A DNA stretch of 64,000 nucleotides, taken from positions 4,844,501-4,908,500 of the forward strand of contig NZ_CP033043.1 in assembly GCF_003667825.1 (NCBI RefSeq). Reading direction: 5' to 3'. This stretch comes from Metabacillus litoralis (GTDB lineage: Bacteria > Bacillota > Bacilli > Bacillales > Bacillaceae). Shown piece after piece: positions 1 through 7,596 of the stretch. The notes beneath the pieces were generated by a model, which was not told the origin of the DNA, ran no database searches, and saw only the letters and a list, made by a program, of their open reading frames with translations. Position 1 is the stretch's first letter, and the number at the start of each line of letters is the position of its first letter. The translations under genes and the position numbers were made by a program.

Positions 1-654
1 AGAAGGAGATAAACCAATCATGTAAGAATCTGTTCCCATTAATTTTAACTCAGATACGAGTGTTTTAAATGTTTGAATACCCTCTTTTTTTATTTCCCCA
101 ATTCCATGAAAATCGAATAAAACAAGTTCTACTTGATTTTGGGAAACCTCGGATAACAAACGGTTATGATTTAATCTGATCATATTCTCATTTAGTTCAC
201 CAAACAACGGAACAAGGACAAGCCCTTTTGTTAAACATATAAAAGGTGCTGATAATTCGATGATTTTTGTAAGAGATTGTTCAAGCTGCTCTTTTTTTTC
301 TAACAGTTCGAAGTTCGTTTCAGAAAGTCGTCTTCGATGTAGCTCCACAGTGTCCACGAGTGTTTGAATTCGGTTGTCTTGTTCTATACATATTAAATGA
401 CCTTGATTGTACTCCCAGTTCACCTTAATTTGATAAAGAGCATAAGGTGATTCTTGAGTTGTCATGACAATCTCTGTTGTGATGAGCTTTTCTGAAAGTA
501 AAGATTGAGCTTTTCTCTTGCTTTCAATATCAACTAAATCTAAGAAGTTCGATGCTTCACCAAAGATTTTGGAAGCTAAGTCAGAAGCTTCTAATATATT
601 AAACTCTTGATCAATTGTGAAATAAGGAAGCGGGATGTGTTTGATTGTAAGCAT
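1..654 (-). CDS. PAS-like/STAS domain regulator, partial (C-terminus outside window)
   Basis: The reading frame is open from an ATG at 654 to the window edge, 218 codons without a stop. The first ~55 residues look like a small PAS-type sensor domain (FTIDQEFNILEASDLASKIF), followed by a charged helical linker (~105-130) and a STAS domain beginning near residue 140 (LVLVPLFGELNE). STAS proteins of the RsbR type form stressosomes that relay signals to SigB or other outputs. The usual phosphorylatable Thr after the second strand is not visible; the segment reads LFDFHGIGEI. The gene starts 5 nt after the stop of the B12-binding gene, so the two are almost certainly one operon, and a role as that sensor's output partner is inferred. 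Domain naming is by pattern only. Confidence 0.75.
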   Translation of the reverse strand, partial: MLTIKHIPLPYFTIDQEFNILEASDLASKIFGEASNFLDLVDIESKRKAQSLLSEKLITTEIVMTTQESPYALYQIKVNWEYNQGHLICIEQDNRIQTLVDTVELHRRRLSETNFELLEKKEQLEQSLTKIIELSAPFICLTKGLVLVPLFGELNENMIRLNHNRLLSEVSQNQVELVLFDFHGIGEIKKEGIQTFKTLVSELKLMGTDSYMIGLSPS

Positions 655-659
655 GAAAG

Positions 660-1310
660 TTACACTCCTTGTATTGAATGTTGCCCGAGCCATCCTTGAA
701 GTTCTGTTAGAGATGGAAATAATTTTGTTTTGCTAGAGCAGTGCGAGGTAAAGTCATATGTTGATAAAAGACGACCTCCTACGATAACAGTAGGTTGATG
801 TGGAAGATCCTCTAAAGCTTTAATATAAGTTTTAAGAATTTCTGCATGATACCAAATCGAAAAAGAAAGTCCAATCACACTTGGTTGCCATTTGTCAGCT
901 GCCTTTAAGGCATACTCTAATGGTAAATTTGCACCAAGTAATTTTGTTTTCCAACCAAATTCTTCAAACAGTTGTGCAACCATTTTGAGTCCTATATCAT
1001 GTTGTTCGTTTTCAAGGCATAAAAACATTGCTTTGTTTGGTTTCATTTGCAAGAATTGATTGTTTTTTGTGTAGTAATTAAACCTAGCGATTATGTATTC
1101 ACAAGTCGATGTAGCAAGATGCTCATCAGCGACAGTTATTTGATTTGATTCCCAAAGATCACCAATATATTGCATAGCTTTTGTAATGAGTTCCTCAAAG
1201 ACTTCTTTACGAGTGATTTCCTCATTAACTTCGTGAATCAAGATTTCCCATGCTGCATCTTGATCTCCATCAAGAAGGAAACGGGCAAATTCATGAACCC
1301 TCCATGCCAT
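660..1310 (-). CDS. Cobalamin-binding sensor protein with CarH-type Wx9EH motif, no DNA-binding domain
   Basis: 216 residues in two parts. A helical cap domain (about 1-85) is followed by a Rossmann-like B12-binding domain (about 92-205). The B12 domain carries the base-off histidine in ENEQHDIG (H104), the serine strand IGLSFS and the VIVGGR turn. The cap contains W53, E63 and H64 in the spacing W-x9-E-H. This is the signature of the adenosylcobalamin photoreceptor CarH, whose cap Trp and His close over the B12 upper face. CarH also has a MerR DNA-binding domain; here the protein is the bare sensor module. It is the first gene of a pair with a PAS-STAS protein, suggesting a light- or B12-dependent input to a stressosome-like partner (inference). 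A methyltransferase corrinoid protein is the alternative, but no methyltransferase gene is adjacent. Confidence 0.85.
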   Translation of the reverse strand: MAWRVHEFARFLLDGDQDAAWEILIHEVNEEITRKEVFEELITKAMQYIGDLWESNQITVADEHLATSTCEYIIARFNYYTKNNQFLQMKPNKAMFLCLENEQHDIGLKMVAQLFEEFGWKTKLLGANLPLEYALKAADKWQPSVIGLSFSIWYHAEILKTYIKALEDLPHQPTVIVGGRLLSTYDFTSHCSSKTKLFPSLTELQGWLGQHSIQGV

Positions 1311-1573
1311 GATCTCACCTCATTTTTGAAAGGGTTTGATATTTAGATAGGTAAATTTTGCTTCGTTATTATCTTATCATATTTTTCCTATAGCTGTTCA
1401 CTCATGATGTTTATTAATCTAAGACTCTTGGCTATTAGGACATGAACAGTAGGTTAGAAGAGAAGCGTATTAATCCACTTATACCCTATTCTAGGGTATA
1501 ATATAGAGATATGATAAGAAGTCAAAAACATTTATATAAAATTGCAATGTACAAGTAATAAAGGGGGAATTTG

Positions 1574-2470
1574 ATGACAGAAATACCGATGGAAGTTCAG
1601 AAACAAATGAAAAAGCATCAAGGTTTGTCTAAATCGAAAATTATTAAAAGAACACTTTTTATTTTTATAGGTGCTGTTTTAATGGCAGTCGGCTTGGAAA
1701 TCTTTCTAGTGCCTAATCAGGTTATTGATGGTGGTATAGTAGGGATTTCGATTATATTATCGCATTTGCTTGGTATGAAACTTGGACTATTTATCTTTCT
1801 TTTAAATATACCTTTTTTCTTTATAGGATATAAACAAATTGGGAAAACCTTTGCCCTTTCTACGGTATTTGGCATATCTGTTTTATCAGTAGCAACGGCT
1901 TTATTACACCCTGTTCCAGCTTTTACAGAGGATGTTCTTCTAGCAACAGTATTTGGTGGAATCATTCTTGGTATTGGAGTAGGAATTGTTCTAAGATACG
2001 GTGGATCTCTGGATGGTACTGAAATACTGGCGGTTCTTTTTAATAAAAAGTTACCTTTTTCCGTTGGAGAAATTATTATGTTCTTCAATATTTTCATTCT
2101 TGGTAGTGCAGGATTTGTGTTCGGATGGAACAGAGCTATGTATTCTTTAATCGCCTATTTTATAGCATTTAAAACGATTGATATCGTACTTGAAGGTTTG
2201 GATGAATCAAAATCAGCATGGATTATTAGTGAGAATTATCAAGAAATAGGTGATGCAATCCTAGCTCGTTTGGGTCGTGGAGTTACATTTTTAAACGGTG
2301 AAGGTGCATACACTGGTGATAACAAAAAAGTGATTTTCTGTGTGATTACGCGGTTAGAGGAAGCCAAATTAAAATCGATCGTTGAAGATTTAGACGAGTC
2401 CGCCTTTTTGGCTGTGGCAAATATTGCTGAAGTAAGAGGTGGCCGATTTAAAAAGAAAGATATTCATTAA
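1574..2470 (+). CDS. YitT family membrane protein (DUF161/DUF2179)
   Basis: 298 residues. A cytoplasmic N-terminus of ~25 residues precedes five to six hydrophobic segments (about 25-210), then a soluble DUF2179 domain (about 215-295; ESKSAWIISENYQEIG, GRGVTFLNGEGAYTG). This is the standard arrangement of YitT, YpjC, YvjA, YqfU and YxkD in Bacillus, whose molecular function is unknown; the GRGVT/GAYTG part resembles small ligand-binding folds. The start is the ATG at 1574, preceded by AAGGGGG with 6 nt spacing; a TTG one codon earlier is too close to that site. It stands alone between two terminators. Confidence 0.88.
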   Translation: MTEIPMEVQKQMKKHQGLSKSKIIKRTLFIFIGAVLMAVGLEIFLVPNQVIDGGIVGISIILSHLLGMKLGLFIFLLNIPFFFIGYKQIGKTFALSTVFGISVLSVATALLHPVPAFTEDVLLATVFGGIILGIGVGIVLRYGGSLDGTEILAVLFNKKLPFSVGEIIMFFNIFILGSAGFVFGWNRAMYSLIAYFIAFKTIDIVLEGLDESKSAWIISENYQEIGDAILARLGRGVTFLNGEGAYTGDNKKVIFCVITRLEEAKLKSIVEDLDESAFLAVANIAEVRGGRFKKKDIH

Positions 2471-2476
2471 ATATAG

Positions 2477-2507
2477 AAACTCTATAGTTGCTGACTATAG
2501 AGTTTTT
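2477..2507 (+). terminator. Rho-independent terminator of the YitT gene
   Basis: Perfect 11-bp stem AAACTCTATAG / CTATAGAGTTT with a 7-nt loop, running into a T stretch 7 bases after the stop codon. Confidence 0.85.
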
Positions 2508-2601
2508 GCTTTGAGCAAAATTTTCAATTCAAATTAGACTATTTCATTACTTCCCTTCATACCCATAAATAATGGACAAGAATAGGTAAGGGTGGGAGAG
2601 A

Positions 2602-3198
2602 ATGGAGGATTTAATTCTTAATGTTTTGGATTGGCTTACAAGTTTTGGATATTTAGGAATTGCAATTGGTCTTATGCTTGAGGTTATTCCTAGTGAGATT
2701 GTACTTGGTTATGGTGGGTATATGATCGTGCTTGGGAAAATTGGCTTCATTGGAGCTATTGTAGCTGGAGTGATAGGTGGAACAATGGCTCAACTTTTTT
2801 TATATTGGCTTGGTAGCATAGGTGGGAGACCTTTTCTTGAAAAGTATGGGAAATACTTGTTGATTAATAAACACCATTTAGAATTATCAGAAGCATGGTT
2901 TGAAAAATACGGTTCAGGTGTTATTTTTGGAGCTAGATTTATTCCAGTTGTGAGACATGCAATTAGTATTCCAGCTGGAATATCAAAGATGTCATTATGG
3001 AAATTCACATTTTACACAGTAGCGGCTATGATTCCTTGGACAATTTTCTTTCTGTATTTAGGTATGGAGTTAGGAAATAACTGGATGTATATCAAAGAAA
3101 CAGCACAACCATATTTTCTTCCGCTTACCTGCTCCGCTATATTATTGGCGGTTGTATATTACCTTGTAAAAAAGTTTAAAAATCCTCATAGCAATTAA
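2602..3198 (+). CDS. DedA family membrane protein
   Basis: 198 residues with 4-5 hydrophobic segments. It shows the DedA landmarks: the early acidic pair in GLMLEVIPSEIVLGYGGYM (about 23-41), and GARFIPVVRHAISIPAG (about 110-127) with the conserved arginines. DedA proteins are inner-membrane transporters; recent work on the family implicates them in recycling lipid carriers such as undecaprenyl phosphate or in phosphatidylethanolamine flipping. The ATG at 2602 follows GGGTGGGAG. The gene is monocistronic, with its own terminator. Which DedA subgroup it belongs to cannot be told from sequence alone. Confidence 0.92.
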   Translation: MEDLILNVLDWLTSFGYLGIAIGLMLEVIPSEIVLGYGGYMIVLGKIGFIGAIVAGVIGGTMAQLFLYWLGSIGGRPFLEKYGKYLLINKHHLELSEAWFEKYGSGVIFGARFIPVVRHAISIPAGISKMSLWKFTFYTVAAMIPWTIFFLYLGMELGNNWMYIKETAQPYFLPLTCSAILLAVVYYLVKKFKNPHSN

Positions 3199-3224
3199 AA
3201 GTTATCCAACTGGATAGCTTTTTT
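3199..3224 (+). terminator. Rho-independent terminator of the dedA gene
   Basis: AAGTTATCC / GGATAGCTT stem with one G-U pair and a 3-nt loop followed by TTTTT, directly after the stop codon. Confidence 0.75.
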
Positions 3225-3279
3225 AGTTGTTAAAGTATTGCTTTTTAGACAATAGCGGAATATAATAATTAATGCTATA

Positions 3280-3368
3280 AGTTAAATATTATTAAAGTTA
3301 AGTATTTAGTAGTGATAAGAGTAATCACTGCTTTTTATTTCTTTAAATACTTAACTTAGTTAAATATT
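3280..3368 (+). promoter_or_regulatory. Cluster of four AGTTAARTATT operator-like repeats upstream of the MFS gene
   Basis: The 11-mer AGTTAA(A/G)TATT occurs forward at 3280, 3296 and 3358 and reversed at 3346. The last two form a 23-bp near-perfect palindrome (3346-3368) ending 28 nt before the ATG. Copies at 3295-3308 and 3344-3357 form a perfect 14-bp inverted repeat. It encloses a second, shorter inverted repeat AGTGAT/ATCACT (3311-3329) followed by a T-rich run that could act as an attenuator. AT-rich palindromes of this type are typical MarR- or TetR-family operators of drug-export genes; no such regulator gene is adjacent. Confidence 0.6.
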
Positions 3369-3396
3369 AATCAATATAATAAAATGAGGTGTAAAT

Positions 3397-5025
3397 ATGG
3401 AGCACTTAAGTCATAAGGAAAAAGTTACAATTATGATCGCCATTATTGGTGCAATGTTCTTTGCGGCAGTTAACCAAACGATAGTGGGAAATGCGTTGCC
3501 GAAGATTATTGCTGATTTAGGTGGGCTGGACTACTATAGCTGGGTATTTACCATTTATATGCTAACTTCAGCGATTACGACGATTTTAGTTGGGAAATTA
3601 TCCGATATATAGGGACGTAAGCCGTTTATTTTAACAGGAATTTTTATTTTTATGATTGGTGCCTTCTTATCAGGATTATCTAAGGATATCATTCAGTTGA
3701 TTATTTATCGAGGAATCCAAGGATTTGGTGCAGGTATGATTATGTCAACAGCCTTTACAGCTGTAGGAGACTTGTTTGCCCCCCGTGAAAGGGGTCGTTG
3801 GCAGGGAGCAATGGGTGCTGTATTTGGAATTTCAAGTGTATTCGGTCCGACTCTGGGTGGATACATTGTTGATAATCTTGAATGGAAATGGGTTTTCTGG
3901 GTGTTCCTACCATTAGGGATTGTAGCTGCTATTCTTATTTGGAAATTGTTCCCTAAAATGGAGAAGAAGGCAGGGGAATCTGTTGATTATCTAGGTTCGA
4001 TTTTTCTCACTGGGACAATTGTTCCCGCCTTATTGGCTTTCTCTTGGGCAGGAACAAAATATGAATGGAATTCCTCACAAATTATCGGTCTATTCACAGG
4101 AGCAATTGTGTCTTTCATTATCTTTGTTTTAGTGGAGAAAAAAGCAAAAAGTCCAATTTTACCTTTATATTTGTTTAAAAACAGTATTTTTACGATTTCA
4201 AATGTGATTGGATTTGCAATTGGTGTTGCGATGTTTGGAGGAGTTATGTATATCCCATACTTTGTGCAGGGGGTGTTAGGATTTACTGCAACTCATTCAA
4301 GCTTTATTACAATGACCATGACGTTAGGTTTAGTGTTTGCAAGTAGTATTGGCGGACAAATCATTTCCAAAACAGGGAAATACAAGCTTCAAGCAATTAT
4401 TGGCTTAATTGTAACAACGATAGGGATGTTCTTGTTCACAACAATGGACGCTGAAACATCACAATGGACGTTAATTGCTTATCTTGTTTTAGTTGGGATA
4501 GGCATTGGAGTAGGTATGACAGTATTTACTTTAACTGTTCAAAATGCTGTAGAACAGAAGTTTTTAGGAGTTGCAACAGCAACATCACAATTATTCCGTT
4601 CAATTGGTGGTACTGTTGGGGTTGCTTTAATGGGAACGGTTTTAAATCAACGTATGAGTGATAATATGGCTGAATCGTTAAAAGATGTTCAACAGCAAGC
4701 TGCTTCTGTTCCTCCTGAAATGCAGGAAAACATACAAGCATTGCAAAATCCACAGTTACTATTAGATCATGAAAAGCTATCACAAATTCAGCAAAGCATG
4801 CCGGCTGAAATGGTAAGTTTATTTGAGAAGTTCGTTACTATGCTTCAAGACTCATTAAGCTTTGCACTATCAGGCGTATTCATGACGGCAACAATAGTCA
4901 TGATTGCTGCTGTTGCTCTTACTTTCTTCTTAAAAGAAATTCCTTTAAGAAGCTCAAGTGCACAGAATACAGAGCAGCAGAAAGAAGTTCAAGCAAAACA
5001 ATCATTTACAAAGCAACCTGTATAA
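3397..5025 (+). pseudogene. MFS multidrug exporter, DHA2 (14-TMS) family, interrupted by an in-frame TAG
   Basis: One continuous frame of 543 codons is broken only by TAG at 3610-3612. The first 71 codons end in GKLSDI and the frame resumes with GRKPF. This is the conserved MFS motif A (G-x-L-x-D-x-x-G-R-K), in which the lost residue is normally Tyr or Phe, so a single base change (TAT or TAC to TAG) explains the break. The downstream part includes GRWQGAMGAVFGISSVFGPTLGG (motif C, antiporter) and about 12 membrane segments, similar to LmrB/Blt/EmrB-type drug:proton antiporters. The start ATG follows ATGAGGTG. Either a fresh pseudogene, a natural suppressor or read-through case, or a sequencing error; translation could also restart at an internal ATG (3652), losing the first two helices. 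Confidence 0.85.
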
Positions 5026-5048
5026 AGAGAGGATTTCCTCTCTTTTTT
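5026..5048 (+). terminator. Rho-independent terminator after the MFS gene
   Basis: AGAGAGGA / TCCTCTCT stem with a 2-nt loop region and a run of six T, overlapping the end of the coding region. Confidence 0.8.
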
Positions 5049-5112
5049 AATTACATAAAGAAAAGTATTAGTGGAAGAATGGTAGTGATTGAAAGAATGG
5101 AGGTGAATATGA

Positions 5113-5274
5113 ATGGATCAAAAAGATCAAGAATTTTATGATAATGAAGTATTTGCTCAAGCTCAGGTTGTTCAGCATCCTAAGGAAAAAAATCATACGG
5201 CTTTAGTTCTAGATCAATCATTTCACCTGTTGTCGGGTAGTGATTTAACATCTGACGATACGGTGAATGAATAA
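5113..5274 (+). CDS. Small acidic hypothetical protein (53 aa)
   Basis: ATG at 5113 is preceded by GGAGGTG with 8 nt spacing, and the frame runs 53 codons to TAA, followed directly by a strong terminator. This gives it its own transcription unit. The product starts MDQKDQEFYDNEV and ends DLTSDDTVNE; it is hydrophilic and acidic, with no membrane segment or cysteine. I do not recognise the family. The good ribosome site and terminator make a real gene likely. A second ATG at 5109 in another frame stops after ten codons and is not the start. Confidence 0.65.
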   Translation: MDQKDQEFYDNEVFAQAQVVQHPKEKNHTALVLDQSFHLLSGSDLTSDDTVNE

Positions 5275-5280
5275 AAAACC

Positions 5281-5317
5281 AAAGGCTCAAATGAGATGAT
5301 CATTTGAGCCTTTATTT
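5281..5317 (+). terminator. Rho-independent terminator of the 53-aa gene
   Basis: Perfect 14-bp stem AAAGGCTCAAATGA / TCATTTGAGCCTTT with a 5-nt loop, followed by ATTTT. Confidence 0.9.
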
Positions 5318-5374
5318 TAGTATAAGTGGTATAATTTTACACTATAGAGAGAATTCAATTTAGGAGAGGATCGT

Positions 5375-6043
5375 ATGATAAGAGCAATATTGTTTGACTT
5401 AGATGGTACATTGTTGAATCGTGATTTATCGCTTCGAAAATTTATTGAGGATCAGTACATACGCCTAAATATAAAGCATATACCAAATGACCAATACATT
5501 AATCGTTTTATAGAACTAGATCAACATGGATATGTATGGAAAGATAAAGTGTATGCTCAATTAATTGAAGAGTTGAAAATAAAGGATCTAACAGCCTCTC
5601 AATTACTACAGGATTACCTTGCGTTTTTCCCAAGACATTGTACCCCATTTGATCATCTGAAAAAAATGTTAGACACAATAAAGCAACAAAATATTCAACT
5701 TGGGATGATTTCAAATGGATTTGGTCAATTTCAGATGGACAATATCAAAGCGTTGGAGATAGATAATTATTTTGATGTTATGCTGATTTCTGAAAATGAG
5801 GGAATTAAAAAACCTGATCGAGAGATATTTATTAGAGCGTTATCTAAATTGGGAGTCTCTTCAGATGAAAGTATGTTTGTAGGGGACCATCCAGTAAATG
5901 ATATCGAAGCTGCAAAAAAAGTGGGGATGAAAACCATCTGGAAGCAAAATACTCATTTTAGCCATGCTCCTGCTGCTGATTATTGTGTGACAGATTTAAT
6001 TGAGATCATTGATATTATTGAGAGAGAGAGAAAGGTGGAGTAG
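5375..6043 (+). CDS. HAD superfamily hydrolase (class IA phosphatase)
   Basis: 222 residues with all four HAD motifs. Motif I is FDLDGTLLN (nucleophile D8, general acid D10), motif II is the Ser in ISNGF (near 112), motif III is the Lys in IKKPDREIF (near 150), and motif IV is FVGDHPVNDIEAAK (near 170). The helical cap between motifs I and II marks subclass IA (phosphoglycolate phosphatase/YfnB-like, phosphonatase-like). These are cytosolic, Mg-dependent phosphomonoesterases with varied sugar-phosphate or nucleotide substrates; the substrate here is unknown. ATG at 5375 follows TAGGAGAGG. It is convergent with the Sda-like gene. Confidence 0.9.
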   Translation: MIRAILFDLDGTLLNRDLSLRKFIEDQYIRLNIKHIPNDQYINRFIELDQHGYVWKDKVYAQLIEELKIKDLTASQLLQDYLAFFPRHCTPFDHLKKMLDTIKQQNIQLGMISNGFGQFQMDNIKALEIDNYFDVMLISENEGIKKPDREIFIRALSKLGVSSDESMFVGDHPVNDIEAAKKVGMKTIWKQNTHFSHAPAADYCVTDLIEIIDIIERERKVE

Positions 6044-6106
6044 GTAAAGGCGTATAAAGTTTGTTGCAAGCCTTCCTCAAGTCCCATCATAAATAAAGTA
6101 TCCGAC

Positions 6107-6138
6107 AAAAAAGGCTGTCCCAATTGGTGGGGCAGCCT
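6107..6138 (-). terminator. Rho-independent terminator of the sda-like gene
   Basis: On the minus strand AGGCTGCCCC and GGGACAGCCT form a stem followed by TTTTTT, 8 nt after the stop of the Sda-like gene. The plus strand lacks a T run. Confidence 0.8.
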
Positions 6139-6145
6139 ATAAATA

Positions 6146-6310
6146 TTAATTAATTTTCTTTAATTGTTTTTTTAGGAAATTTGGTTTGTTAAGTCCTCTT
6201 TCGTTAATCTCTTTTTCTAGCAACTTAATAAAATCTGGACTTAAATGTAATTTACTAGCTTCATGAAAACTATTTAATAAAGTTGTATCTGATAGTTTTG
6301 AAAACCTCAT
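6146..6310 (-). CDS. sda: Sda-family sporulation checkpoint protein
   Basis: 54 residues. The first ~40 (MRFSKLSDTTLLNSFHEASK, then LHLSPDFIKLLEKEINERGL) align position by position with B. subtilis Sda ([31 protein letters not shown]...). Conserved features are the leading LSD, the helical hairpin and the exposed Phe of DFI. Sda binds the sporulation kinase KinA and blocks phosphorylation when replication is perturbed. The ATG follows AAAGGATGAT. The gene lies 177 bp downstream of, and co-directional with, the ribonucleotide reductase genes, with a terminator after it. The tail NKPNFLKKQLKKIN is longer and more basic than in B. subtilis. It could be the main Sda or a paralogue. Confidence 0.85.
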   Translation of the reverse strand: MRFSKLSDTTLLNSFHEASKLHLSPDFIKLLEKEINERGLNKPNFLKKQLKKIN

Positions 6311-6486
6311 ATTATCATCCTTTACTTTATCGCTCTCTATTTATTTACCACATAGAGTACACTGTTAAACGACTTTATGTAAAAAGATGTAGAAATTTTG
6401 TTTAAGTTTTTTATAAGATAAGAGTAACGATATATGAGATAAAAACAATTAAATAAACGTTTGTTTAAACTTTTATACCTTTGTCA

Positions 6487-7533
6487 TTACAGGTCATCGA
6501 AGCCGTTATCTACATGATTGACCTTCGTATATTGTCTTGATTTTTGTTCGAAGAAATCTGATTTGCCAAGATCTACTTCTTCATATGCTTTGATCCACTT
6601 CAACGGATTGGAGCGATATCCCTCAAATGGGCGTTCATATCCCAGCTGATTGCAACGGACATTTGCATAAAATTTAATATAGTCCTCAACATCTTGAATA
6701 TTAATTCCATCCATTTTGTTGCCTATAATAAAACGTCCCCATTCAATTTCTAGCTCAGCAGCAGTAATGAACGTTTCTTTGACAAACGATGCAAGCTCTT
6801 CGGTATCATACTCAGGATATTGTTTTAATACTTCTTTAAAAATTTGAACAAATAAATCAACATGAATTTGCTCATCCCGGTTTATGTAGTTAATCATCGT
6901 GCTAGTTGCTACCATTTTTTGATTGCGTGCTAGATTATAGAAGAAGGCAAATCCCGAGTAGAAGAAAAGACCTTCTAATATCACATCATATACAATTGAT
7001 TTTAGAAGATGCTCAACAGTTGGCTGTTCAGCAAATGATTGATATCCGTTTGTGACAAACTCATTACGCTTTCTTAATATAGGTTCATTTCGCCAATATT
7101 CAAAGACTTCATCTTGCTTTTGTTTTGATACTAAGCTAGATAATACATAAGAATACGAGTGATTATGAATAACTTCCTGTTGTGCCAGCATGATCATTAA
7201 TGCATTTATACTTGAATCAGTAATGTAGTCTGATACTTTTCCCGCATAATCAGTTTGAATACTATCTAAAAGGGCAAGAAGACCAATAATTTTTAAAAAT
7301 GCATCCTGCTCATCATTTGTTAAGTTTGGATATTGTTTAATATCTTGAGCCATATTGATCTCAAATGGTGTCCAGAAGTTGGCAAGCATTTTTTTATAAC
7401 GAGGATATGCCCAAGGAAACGCAACGTCATCCCAGTTTAAAACGTTTGAGCTTTCTCCATTAATAATAGCTGTTGAGCGATTGGGAGCATTTGCATCCAT
7501 AATTTTGCGCTTCGATAATGTGGTGTTTTGCAT
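6487..7533 (-). CDS. nrdB: Ribonucleoside-diphosphate reductase beta subunit (class I, NrdB type)
   Basis: 348 residues. Di-metal ligands and radical site are all present at E. coli NrdB spacing: D90, E120, H123, Y127 (radical tyrosine, EVIHNHSYSY), E187, E221 and H224 (RDEQIH). The protein makes the tyrosyl radical that starts deoxyribonucleotide synthesis in the alpha subunit; it is cytosolic and acts as a dimer. The C-terminus ends in an acidic tail (NGFDDL), as needed for docking to alpha. It is the second gene of the nrdA-nrdB operon behind the B12 riboswitch. No nrdI or thioredoxin-like nrdH is present, which argues against class Ib. Confidence 0.95.
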   Translation of the reverse strand: MQNTTLSKRKIMDANAPNRSTAIINGESSNVLNWDDVAFPWAYPRYKKMLANFWTPFEINMAQDIKQYPNLTNDEQDAFLKIIGLLALLDSIQTDYAGKVSDYITDSSINALMIMLAQQEVIHNHSYSYVLSSLVSKQKQDEVFEYWRNEPILRKRNEFVTNGYQSFAEQPTVEHLLKSIVYDVILEGLFFYSGFAFFYNLARNQKMVATSTMINYINRDEQIHVDLFVQIFKEVLKQYPEYDTEELASFVKETFITAAELEIEWGRFIIGNKMDGINIQDVEDYIKFYANVRCNQLGYERPFEGYRSNPLKWIKAYEEVDLGKSDFFEQKSRQYTKVNHVDNGFDDL

Positions 7534-7565
7534 AGAATTACTCCTTTATTTGAAAAAAGTTTATA

Positions 7566-7590
7566 GAGCGTCTCAAAACTAAAGACGCTC
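7566..7590 (-). terminator. Intercistronic hairpin between nrdA and nrdB
   Basis: GAGCGTCT / AGACGCTC stem with 9-nt loop, then TATAAACTTTTTT on the minus strand. The T run is displaced by 7 nt, so it is more likely a partial terminator or mRNA-stability hairpin than a full stop, since nrdB has its own AAAGGAG site downstream. Confidence 0.5.
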
Positions 7591-7596
7591 CTCTTA

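Noticed and set aside
6311..6486. DnaA box upstream of the sda-like gene
   Set aside because: The best candidate, TGTGGTAAA, differs from the DnaA consensus TGTGGATAA at two positions, so it cannot be claimed.
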